The notes under the pieces were generated by a model. The model worked only from the letters and a program-made list of their open reading frames with translations. It was not told the DNA's origin and did not search any database. From Bullera alba (Eukaryota > Basidiomycota > Tremellomycetes > Tremellales > Bulleraceae): a stretch of 64,000 nt of DNA. The translations under genes and the position numbers were made by a program. The DNA lies in the NCBI GenBank assembly GCA_001600095.1, contig BCIX01000001.1:930001-994000 (forward strand), in the 5' to 3' direction. Shown here piece by piece: positions 46,195-55,706 of this stretch. How positions within the stretch are numbered: the first letter of the stretch is position 1; each line of letters begins with the position of its first letter.

Positions 46195-47295
46195 ATGGAG
46201 GACGATCTATGCCCACCTTGGGCCTACTTCTTCGGGTGAGTGAACGAACTAATGTACGGCAAGCTCGGGACATACTGATCCCTCTTTGTAGCTTCGCTGG
46301 CGTCATGTGTGCTGTACGTTGGATCGGCTTGAGGACTAGGATGCTATGGCGATGGCGTCTGACATGATGCCATAGATGGTCTTCTCGACAGTAGGCGCAG
46401 CCTATGGAACATCTAAGGCTGGTATTGGAATCGCTGGTCTCGGTACTTTCCGGTATGTCAACCTGCGATCCTCTTAACGAGCTGTTCAGCTGATCTATCC
46501 GACAGACCCGATCTCATCATGAAGGTGCGGAAGACTCTGTAGAAATCACTCGTGGAAGACACTGACCCCTTCGTCATCGCGCAGTCGCTGATTCCCGTCG
46601 TTGTGAGTGTTCGCTGTGCTACAGCGATTGATTGTTGCTAACTCCTCTCTAGATGTCCGGTAGTACGTGATCTCTCCGTAGCCTTGAAACGTGCTGGAGG
46701 CTAACGATCGATAGTCATCGCTGTCTACGGACTAGTCGTCTCTGTCTTGATCGCCGGTAGCAGTGAGTAACGAGAAGCCTTAATGGGAACCTCTCTGACA
46801 TTCGCGCCAGTAACGCCCACGGAGCCATACTCCTTGTTCGCCGGATCCGTTCACCTCGCAGCTGGACTAGGCGAGTTGGCTCACACGTATGAATAGGGAA
46901 GCGGACAGCTCTGACATGTCGGTGGTAGCGTGTGGATTTACGGGATTGGCAGCTGGTTACGCGATCGGAATCGTTGGCGATGCTGTGGGTTTTCTGTGAA
47001 GCACGACAATCAACCCTGGACTGACATCAGGCAGTGCGTCCGGGTGTATTTGTACGAGTCGAGAGTCTTCGTCTCTATGGTCCTCATCCTCATTTTTGCG
47101 TGAGTCTAGCTCCCCGTATGTTGTGGTTGCACGAGCTAATTCCACTCCGTACACAGCGAAGTCATCGTGAGATTCAGCATTATCTGCCAGGCCGATCAGC
47201 ACTGACGTTTCTCTCAGGGTCTCTACGGCCTCATTGTTGCTCTCATCCTCAACACGAAAGTCGGAGATGCCGTTTGTTCCGCTCCCGCGCACTAA
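46195..47295 (+). CDS. VMA3: V-type proton ATPase proteolipid subunit c
   Basis: Twelve exons (46195-46235, 46292-46313, 46376-46452, 46506-46524, 46585-46602, 46653-46662, 46715-46762, 46811-46870, 46929-46984, 47035-47099, 47157-47166, 47218-47295) give 167 residues with four membrane helices. The family core is exact: LCPPWAYFFG, GTFRPDLIMKSLIPVVMSGI, GLAAGYAIGIVGDA, and LILIFAEVIGLYGLIVALIL with the proton-carrying Glu in IFAE. The ring of c subunits moves protons into the vacuole. Exons of 10, 18, 19, 22 and 10 nt make this the most fragmented gene in the window. The intron at 46871-46928 begins with GC, not GT. Confidence 0.95.
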
Positions 47296-47433
47296 GTCAC
47301 TATCTCGCATGAATGCAGCATATAGAACTGCCGGATGCGTCAAAGTCGACGGTGCACTATCCAAGGTCGAAGGTTTGAGAGTACTGATGAAACTAGAGAA
47401 AACAGCTGGGTATAAGATCCATAAGGTATCATT

Positions 47434-49700
47434 CTACTTATGAGCTCCACCTGCAGGTTCAGCCTTTGCGCCCTCTGCCTTGGCCTCTCCTTCCGGCTTT
47501 GCCTCTCCTCCGACCTTCGCTTCACCTTCCGGCTTTGGTTCACCTTCTGCCGGTGCCGCACCCTCTGGTTTCACTTCACCTTCTGGCTTCTTCTCTCCTA
47601 CCGGCGCAGCCTCTCCTTCTGGCTTGGCTTCACCGAGTCCGGCCTCAGCCTTGCCTTCACCTTCTGGCTTCGCCGCTCCACCCTCGATCAACTCCTCTCC
47701 ACCGCCTACTACGTGTCCGCCCCCGCCTGTCTTGGTGACGACGATCTTGGTGGTGATTACCGTGGTCGTTTGTTCGCCTTCGCCACCTAGACCCTCTTTG
47801 CCTCCTTCGGCAGCCAACAATCCCTCACCTCCGCCCTCAGCACCACCTGCGCCGCCTCGGATGGCCTGAATGTATGTCAGCGTACGAACCGACGTAAAGA
47901 CGGGTATGGTCACTTACTTCAGTAAGGACGTTGGGGATGGAGTCGATGAAGGCAATAGCGGGACCTAGAGCTGGATCAGCGCGGAAACATTTTGCTCGAT
48001 CTGAGGACGAAGACATACCTGCGACGATACTGGATCCGTCCTGAGTAACGATGTTACTGGCCAAGGGGGTACCGGAGCTGGTGATGAACAAGTGGACAGG
48101 GCCGTCCAAGCCCTCTGGGACGACACACTCGGGTACCGGGAACACGACGGCTTCCGCAGCTCCACCAACAATCATGTTGCAGAACAGATCCTAGGTGGAA
48201 TGGTCAGCCCAATGCGACGAGAAAGTTTTGGAACGGAACTCACCGCTTGGTCCTTGCCCTCTAGACCTGCTCCGCCGAATGTGACCAGAGTACCGGGGAG
48301 TACAGTCTCGGTGTTGGTCACTGTCAACTGTGGTGTAGCTGTGACAGCGTCAGTCGGCTGTTCTATGCTCGAGGTTACATCTCCACTCACGCTCGAGGCC
48401 GAGAGCTGCAGCGGGATCACAGCCACCAGAGACGAAGGGCGCAGCAAGACTCAGGACCTGTTGAGGGGTCAAGACCATGTCGAATGGACTGGGCACAGTG
48501 GATCCGCCTACAGATAGGTCAGTTGAGGTCTCGAAGGCAGGACTGTAACTTACCGTTCAAGAGATTCAACACGGAGTTATGCCTTGCCTCCACCGTCGCA
48601 ATCTGCGCAGCGCTGACCAAAAGGCCCTTGTCCTCAATCAGGGTCGTTCCTCCGATGTAGCTGGATACGGATATCAGCTGTTAATCGCTTTGACAATTGG
48701 AAGGTAGTACTCACGCATCGACACCGACGAACTCGAGGACTCTTGCAGTGGCGAGGAAGCTCTCGACGGAGCTTAGCGCGGACTCGAAGTTGAACTGACA
48801 CGTGTCGATGTCGGCGGTGTTACCGCCAAGGGACTCAGCGACCACCTTCAGGGTTTCAAGATGGATCTTCTCGTCCTCGTGGATGATCCTGGAGGGTAGC
48901 TCAGCGGAAGGTCAGGCTTAGAAGGGAAGGGGGCGAAGGCAAATGGAAATGGTGACGGAGACTTACGAGATCTGCTCTAGGACCGCCTGGCCATCCGCAA
49001 AGCCAGCTCCAGCGAACGACTCTGCGGTGAACTTGGCCAAAGCTTCTTCGTAGAACTTGGCTTCGAGGGTCTCGGCAAGCGCAGCGAACTATATTGGAGG
49101 AGAGTCGGTGAGCGTAGGCTTTGGCAGTGTTGATGGACTCACCTTGACGACTGTGAGATCGGCACCACCAGCTTCTCCCGCAGCGCCAGCCTCAGCACCT
49201 GCCCCGATTTCACCTGCTGCTCCGCCAGCAGCAGCGCCTTCGGCTGCGGCACCTTCACCTGCAGCTGCTCCACCTGCGGCAGCGCCCTCGCCAACTGGTG
49301 CGGCTTCACCTCCCGCGGCGGCTCCTGCTGCGCCGGCCTCGCCAGCTGGAGCACCGGCACCTTCACCTTCAGGAGCTATCAGATTGGAGGTTGGCCGATA
49401 TCGTTAGGCCAGTCAATCGTGCTCACCAGCTCCACCTTCCGCTGGCGCTTCCTGCCTCTTGGCGAGGACGTCGAGTCTCTTTCTAGGTCGGTAGAGGAGA
49501 GCTTTCTCGCTGCTCGAGAGTCTTTTCCGGGGGACGGATTGTTGAAGATGGATATCTGAGTGGAATCGAGGAGCAGGGGTGTTTCTCGATGTCAATTGGC
49601 CTGAAGGAACCGATTGGCCGGTTTGGCTGAACGGTATAGGAGAGGCAGAGCCGGATGTGATGGCCATCAAGGCCAGGAAGAGGGTAGATAGGGGAAGCAT
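47434..49700 (-). CDS. Secreted ferritin-like domain protein (Rds1-like)
   Basis: A multi-exon gene starting MLPLSTLFLALMAITSGSAS, a signal peptide. A Gly/Ala/Glu low-complexity stretch follows. The ferritin-like domain then reads FAALAETLEAKFYEEALAKF, SFAGAGFADGQAVLEQISII and HEDEKIHLETLKVVAESLGG. The E, E-x-x-H pattern fits the di-iron ligands of the ferritin-like family seen in fungal Rds1 proteins. The C-terminus has LTVTNTETVLPGTLVTF and ends with about ten PEGE/KPEGEAK-type repeats (47440-47700). The protein is probably cell-wall or extracellular and stress-induced, by analogy to Rds1; enzymatic activity is not shown. No GPI signal is seen because the tail is charged. Confidence 0.8.
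47440..47700 (-). repeat. PEGE/KPEGEAK coding repeat
   Basis: Imperfect tandem units of about 8-13 residues (PEGE, AKPEGEA, KPEGEVK) at the C-terminus of the ferritin-like protein, encoded by CTTCNGGCTT-type repeats on the plus strand. Expected to vary in copy number. Confidence 0.8.
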
Positions 49701-50386
49701 ATCGCCAGCGATGTCTAGGGTGGGGAGATTGTGAGGTTGAGTAAAGGACCGTATAAAAGCCCGACCAGCGGGAGTTGAAGATCGATAAAATGAATGTAGA
49801 TGAAAGAGGGACGAGGAGATGTTGTTGTCGTAGAGGTGAGAGCATATATGCATGGTAAGGCCCTATGCTTTCTGATTATGGCTCGATGGCCGTCTCTGCC
49901 AAGCCGGCCCGTTACTTGAATACAGAGATCCCTTCGATACCAATCAGCCTGAGGACCTGTCGTCAAGTTGCGACGGGACACGGTGTGCGCCGATCGGCAA
50001 CTGAGAGACGGTAACATCGCGCCATACGGAGACGAGAATAGAAACTCTCTGTGCTCATGAAACGAAGCTCTGTGCTCAGTGTATCATACCCAGCCTTGAC
50101 GACATGTATTGCACAGGAACAGTGCAATCGACAGTACTGTTCGGTAGGCTAGATGGAGCGCCCACCGAGAAGACTTCCACGGTTGATCGTTCCTCCTTTT
50201 GCTTCCGATCTGAGCTTACTCTACATGCGCATCGACTCAGGAGAGTGAGCTGGACGGCGATGGTTGAAGTTCCTGCCAGCTATGTAGCATGCTATCTCAG
50301 AGCGTACGGAGTACATCTTGTCCAAGAATACAACAGATTCTAAGGTTCTGGAATAAGCGTACAACCTGTCATCTGAACGAATCCAG
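49701..50386. promoter_or_regulatory. Intergenic: ferritin-like promoter side
   Basis: 686 bp between two leftward genes. It has a perfect inverted repeat TTGCAC-N7-GTGCAA at 50109-50127 overlapping a second one (AACAGT/ACTGTT). No coding signal. Confidence 0.45.
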
Positions 50387-51975
50387 CTAATCCTCTCTGA
50401 TACCAAACACCTCCCTCAACCCATCTTCGCCTTGTCCTAGCTCCCTCGACACATGGCCAAGCGCCGCTTGAACCTCTAGGTTGAGCGCTGCATGGTCCCC
50501 ATGCTCTCCATCATCGTGATGGAGGTTGGCGGCGCCCACAGCGTCAAGTAACGATTGATCGGCCGACGGCCAACCGTCGAATGCGTCCGCTCCATGTCCA
50601 CTTCCTTCACCTTCCTGCCCATGCTCGCTGTGGCCCTGTTCTCCATCCTCGCCTTCTCCCTGGGAACCATCGAGATCGCCCAACATATGAATGTCCGCCA
50701 GATCGATGCCCCTCTCCTCTCGTTCTCGGCTCTCGTTGAAGTCGGGGTATTGCTCGGGATTCTCTCTGTATCTCTTGAGCAGTTCGTTGAATTCCGCTCG
50801 ATTCTTCTTCAACCGCATCTCTCGAACGAGATATCCTGGAAACTTCCTCGGACGACCTTTGGTTCGCTTGATTCCCAGCTGTTTCTCCTGCTTGCGTTGG
50901 TCAAACTCCGCTTGATCAGCTTCGGATCGGATCTTGGGTGGCCTTCCTCGCGGTCGTTTGGGTTCTGGCGCGACTTCCTTGACCTTTTTCGTCCTCTTGC
51001 GGGGTTTCGGCTCGGCCTTGTTCTTATTCCTCGATCCTTTCGGCCGTCCTCGACCTCTCTTTTCCGGGATGAGAGGTGTATCGTTGGCGATACCCGAGGC
51101 TTGTGACCCCTCACGCGAACCTCGACCTGAATGCGCGTGTGCGTCCGCCGCATTGTCTTGACCGAGACCCTGCGCGATGTCAAGTTGTGGTGCGGCAGCC
51201 CCCGCGGCACTGGTGGATGGCTCTCCCTCTGCTGACTGTGGTAAGAGGAAGGAACCAGGTGCTGGTGAGTGTGGGAAGCCAGGCGGGAAGAGGGCACCTG
51301 GTCATGGGCTAGCGTCAGTCTTCTCTCGGTTGACATTGGCCTCGCCGAGGCTCACCGAAGTTTTCACTCGCGAAGTCGTCTAGGGTCGTCTGCAGCGATT
51401 GCTGAAGCCTTTCACGCTCCTCGGTATCGGCCAGATGAGCACCAATCGCGGCAGCCGCTTGAGCGTGTGTCAATCCAGGGCCAGATTGAGCCGACTACAC
51501 TGCGTCAAAGGCATGTCGTGTCTGTCCTGCTGATCGATATTGCACTTACCTGCTGGGCATTGGTCAGACTATTCACAATCTCTCTGAGAGCCGGGTCGAT
51601 CTCCTCATCCTCGCCTTGAGCCTCGATATCTGCGGTCTCCTGCTGTTGTTGGGGCTCGATATGGCCAGTATCCAATTGGCCGTGGACAGTGTGCTCCACA
51701 CCGATAGGCTGGGTATGCGAGTTGATGGGCGCGATCATCCCATCCTCGGGCCCAGGTGGCTGAGACGACAATTTGCCTGTTCGAGCATCGTTGACGACCC
51801 GTTCCAAGTCGAACAAGCTTGGATCGATGGGTACATCGCTAGTCAGGTGAGAACCCAACAACGAACCAGACGCGTCGATGCCTCCTGTTGTATCACCAGG
51901 GATGAGATGACGCAAACTTGGATCAATGAGGGATTGCAGCGACTCGAGCGCGCTCGCTGTATCGGTCGCCGACAT
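50387..51975 (-). CDS. AT-hook DNA-binding protein
   Basis: Three exons (51550-51975, 51356-51494, 50387-51297) give 491 residues. Three AT-hook-like motifs sit in a Lys/Arg-rich middle: KRGRGRPKGSRNK, PKRPRGRPPK and KRTKGRPRKFPG. Each has the GRP core that inserts into the minor groove of AT-rich DNA. The N-terminus is acidic and Gln-rich (EPQQQQETADIEAQGEDEEI), the C-terminus acidic with His/Gly/Glu repeats. No catalytic domain is seen, so a chromatin or transcription cofactor is likely. I chose the start MSATDTASAL; the same frame stays open upstream to 52395, and a longer N-terminus cannot be excluded. Confidence 0.83.
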
Positions 51976-52595
51976 CCCGTTTCCGCTGTTGTTGTTGCTG
52001 TCGCTGCTCGAGCAAGTGGACGTGTAGAGTGGAGGGGAACCAATCAATGAGGAGAAAGTCGGGAAATTGAAGACGTTGGGAAAATTGGGCTGGGCCTGGT
52101 TGGGCGGCCAGGGTCGAGCGGCGGGTGGTGTGGGCGCCGGGATCAAATTGTGGTGGTGCACGAGTGGCAAATAAAAGTGGCCCTCAAGAGGCTTTGCCAA
52201 TTGCCACTGAACATACAGCTGAGCGTTTAATGTAGAACGTTGTACTCTGCTTTGAGCGCTGAGCCCTGCTGAGCCTTGACCGGTGACCGGTGAGCCACTG
52301 AGCACTGCCAATTCCTCAATCTTATACGTATATCGCTTCGGCCGCAGTCCACACCGGCACAGCAGTGCGGCACACATATTTAGCTGGATTCTCACTTTCT
52401 CAGTCCTTGGTCAAACGTTCAATGTCAAACGTAATACGTATACTGAAACTGCATCTCGTGGTGAGGCCTTGGAGTACCTTGTCCATCTCTCAACTCTACC
52501 TACCCTGTTACGGTATCAGTGGATTACATTCAATCCTCGCTAGCACGAGTGTAAGAAAGGGTTAAGGCGGTAACCTGGGTCGAGCGAGGTGCTCC
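51976..52595. promoter_or_regulatory. Intergenic: AT-hook gene promoter or extended N-terminus
   Basis: 620 bp. The first part (to about 52395) is an open frame continuous with the AT-hook gene and rich in Pro/Asn/Phe, so it may be coding leader or 5' UTR. A TGAGCACTG-type repeat lies near 52255-52310. The rest is upstream DNA. Confidence 0.4.
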
Positions 52596-52856
52596 TTACT
52601 GCTTGCCCGCACTGGAGCCGGGTTGATCGCTCAGGCCGTGCTGGGTGCGGAAGGCGTCCGTGGGAACCGCTGTGACGTGCGAGCCGTGGTCCGTAAGTTT
52701 CCAGTCGGTGGCTGGGATTTGCAGGCTGAATTTCTTGATGGTGCTCCTGTAGGCGGATTTGGCGACATTGGCTTGACTTCCCTTGGCGCTGTTGGGGTCG
52801 CACATGCCATTCTGGTTTGAAGTACGGGTAGGGGCTGTGGATGCGGTATCAGACAT
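52596..52856 (-). CDS. Small protein of unknown function
   Basis: An intronless 86-residue frame starting MSDTASTAPTRTSNQNG. The central half (SAYRSTIKKFSLQIPATDWK) has alternating hydrophobics and could fold; the ends are polar. An upstream in-frame ATG (52928) would add 24 residues but is less likely. No family recognised. Lacking introns in an intron-rich genome, it is less certain than its neighbours. Confidence 0.5.
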   Translation of the reverse strand: MSDTASTAPTRTSNQNGMCDPNSAKGSQANVAKSAYRSTIKKFSLQIPATDWKLTDHGSHVTAVPTDAFRTQHGLSDQPGSSAGKQ

Positions 52857-53392
52857 GGTGCGATAAGTAATGTGTGAGTGAATTGTATATGGTCTGGCTG
52901 GTCCAAAGTCAGGATACAGGATTGACAACGCAAGGTTGGTAACAAGGCAGATCTATCGTGTCTCTCTGGCCGCTTTATAGACGACTGACGGATCCAAAAC
53001 TGCCGACAGATACCTGTAAATCCCTGTTCTTACCTAGCGAGACTGGCCTAGAACATTCGTTCTGGTATGTCAAGGAGTTGTCCATGAACGGAGCCTGTAT
53101 GTTACGCGTTAGACATGAGTATGCCTGCTCCGACTAAGCGACCGTTTCCGTCTCCGATTTGGTGACGTTAGTAGCTTGTCCAAGCTCCGACAGGACAAGA
53201 CCGAGCCTCACCGAGCCCGTGCTAGCAGACCCGTGATCTGATTGACGCGAGTCGAGTCGGTCTTGAGCAGGAGAGATCCGAGAAAGGATAGGAAAGGATG
53301 AGTCGAGACCTGTCGAGACTGAGATTCGAGCGTCGTCCGTGGACCGTGACCAAGAAGCCATCAGCGAGGAGTGGCCAAAAGCAGGGCCAAGC

Positions 53393-53408
53393 CCAAAGCT
53401 GGCCAAAG
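53393..53408. repeat. 16-bp motif, copy 1
   Basis: CCAAAGCTGGCCAAAG; an identical copy is at 53707-53722. Near copies of the CCAAAG half flank both. Confidence 0.85.
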
Positions 53409-53706
53409 CCAAAGCCGAGGCCGGTGCGGAATCAAAACACCCTGGAAGAGCCTGGACTCTGTGCCTTTCCCTGAATCGGGTAATTGACGAACGGACCTGA
53501 TCAACAACAACTGAAAATCAGACGCGTCGTCTTTGTCGTCCTCGGTCAATCATCACAGATGTGTAGCTCTGAGCCTCTGCTTGTATAAGTGCGTGAGGAA
53601 GTCGGTGTGGTGATGCAGCAGTCCGCGCCCACCTGTCTCATGTGTGGGCTACTTTCTGTGAGAGGTTGTCGTTGCCCAACGCAGCTGCTCGGCCAAGCCA
53701 TCGAGG

Positions 53707-53722
53707 CCAAAGCTGGCCAAAG
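53707..53722. repeat. 16-bp motif, copy 2
   Basis: Second exact copy of CCAAAGCTGGCCAAAG, about 365 bp before the start codon at 54088. The core CTGGCCAAAG also occurs, reverse-complemented, at 9081-9090 upstream of the PDR transporter. Confidence 0.85.
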
Positions 53723-54087
53723 GGCCCAACGCAAAGGCACGTCCGGTCGGGATCTCGCGAGGGTCAGGCACGACACTGATGCCACCTCGCAAAAGCTGCA
53801 GTCAAAGCACAAACTGTGTTCAAACGCCTTCAAACGCCACATCCGGCCAACCCCTCGATCATGCTTCAGACCGCCTCATGAGGACGTGAAGGGGTTGCAA
53901 TGAGTTCATCATGAATCTTGTCAACATACCTTCATCATACCTCACGCTCTTTACATCACTTCTATAATACCACACCCACTACACCCGTAGCACCGGGCAG
54001 CAAAGACAGCACTTCAGCGGAAAGATACCCAGCACCGACCAATACTTAGAAAATAGATCGATCAGAGCTCGGACACGGAGTTTCACC

Positions 54088-55217
54088 ATGAGGTCGTCCC
54101 TCGTGGTCTTGACCATCGTTCTCAACACTATCTTCACCACGGCCTACCCCTCGAATACGCATCCTCAAGATGTTGACCGTAGAAATATCCACAATCCCGA
54201 ACCACTTCCGCCTGAGACCCAACCCTATCGGCTTTCAGAAAGAGCATCGATCGCCAGCAACATAACGATTCCTCAACCTCTCGCTTCACCACCCACTCAC
54301 CCACCACGATCCTCACCAATACCTATGGATCTTTCGATATCATACGCCCTATCTTCGCCATGTCTATTGTTCCTCACATCCATGCTCTCTTCGGACATGT
54401 TCACTTCATGCCTGCCATTCGCACTCCTCCTCACGACTTCGACCTCGTATGCATCGCTCCTCTCGGACAGCCTTCAGGCCGGCAATCTGGACGCCATCAA
54501 TTTCTTGATCGGATATACTGCTTCACCGCAACCCAGCGCCGATCAGTGCGACGCATACTTTTCACAGGTCCTTTCGGATATGTCGAAGAAGGATAAATGC
54601 GGCGAAGATCTGAAGGCGGGCACGAGTAAAGGAGGCATGGCGCTGGAAGCGAAGAACGGCATCGGGAACTATCAGTTGATGCGAGGGGCGGAAGCTTTGA
54701 TCAACCCTGATTCTGGAGCATACTGCTATCTGGAGGCAGTGACCTCGGATCGACCTGATGACTTGTATCTTTGGTCAATACCGGCGGGCGCAGGGTGAGT
54801 GAGATCGTCCGTCAATCGTGTACCAATGCACCCAGCGGAGGGGTTATCCGAACGGGGTTTACCTATCCCTTTCACTTGCCAAAGCTTGGACCTGAAAAGA
54901 AGCTTGGACCGGACCGGAAAGGCATCGGCTGACGCAATTGCTCCTCTAGACTTCCTTCAACCATCAAGCCGACGTGCTCCAAATGCTCTGCACTCTTGCT
55001 GAACCACTACGCGGAGTCGGTCTTCACGACGTCGACGCTCAATGGCACGCTGGTCCAAGCTGCCATCAACACCATCAACACCGAGTGTGGACCTGCCTTT
55101 GCGACCTATCACGCCGATGCGAAGACTGGTGGAGCGACGGCAACTTCGAGCATGCCCAGGGCGGTGGTGCTTGGACTGATCGTTGTAGGGTCGATATTGT
55201 ATTCGGGCTTGGTGTAG
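54088..55217 (+). CDS. Probable GPI-anchored cell-surface protein (DUF7729-like)
   Basis: Two exons (54088-54794, 54950-55217) give 324 residues. A signal peptide (MRSSLVVLTIVLNTIFTTAY) is followed by a Pro/Ser linker, then a folded region with spaced Cys: SSPCLLFLTSMLSSDMFTSC, SADQCDAYFSQVLSDMSKKD, KPTCSKCSALLLNHYAES and NTECGPAFATYH. The C-terminus is hydrophobic (VVLGLIVVGSILYSGLV) after a Ser/Thr/Gly/Ala stretch, the pattern of a GPI-anchor signal. This layout matches a fungal secreted family I recall as DUF7729, whose role is unknown. The intron (155 nt) is longer than usual. Confidence 0.8.
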
Positions 55218-55706
55218 GACGATCCGCCAGATATGGGGACGTTTATGATTTTCTAGAGCGATGCCAACGGACAATTTGGGTAGCCATGTCGTACTGCAGT
55301 AGATGTATAGTATGTGAAGCGCGACTGAATTCTGAAAGCTTCCTTGCAGAGAAGCTCGAGCGGGAGAAACAGCTGCGACGGGCTGCGACCCGGAGTATTG
55401 GCTACACAGGCAATATAGCGCCAGTCCAAGCTCAGTTTGGCTAGGTCTGGCTCTGTCTAGCTGCTTTTGGATGGTACGAACAGCTTGTAGTGCTCGATAT
55501 GCCCTCGCCCTTTGCACTTTCCCCTCGCCCTAGCTAGCTCTCCGTCGCGTTGCTGCACTGCGCGCACTGACGCGCCCGAATGACACGTGGCAGACACGTG
55601 GTCACGAAGTAACCGTTATAGATCTAGTCGCTTCCACGTTGACTTCGTGAGTCGATAATTATTGCAGCTGTATCACCTTGACCACTCACACAATCTATCT
55701 CACAAG
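55218..55706. promoter_or_regulatory. Intergenic: SGT2 promoter side
   Basis: 489 bp between two rightward genes. A GCGCACTGACGCGCC palindromic patch is near 55560-55577. No gene. Confidence 0.35.

Larger units (their letters stand above)
52857..54087. promoter_or_regulatory. Long upstream region with repeated GGCCAAAG motifs
   Basis: 1.2 kb between a leftward small gene and the rightward secretory gene. It contains two clusters of GGCCAAAG/GCCAAAGC words (53370-53425 and 53690-53735), each including the same 16-mer. A TATAATACC-like box lies near 53961. No coding frame with splice support. Confidence 0.5.
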
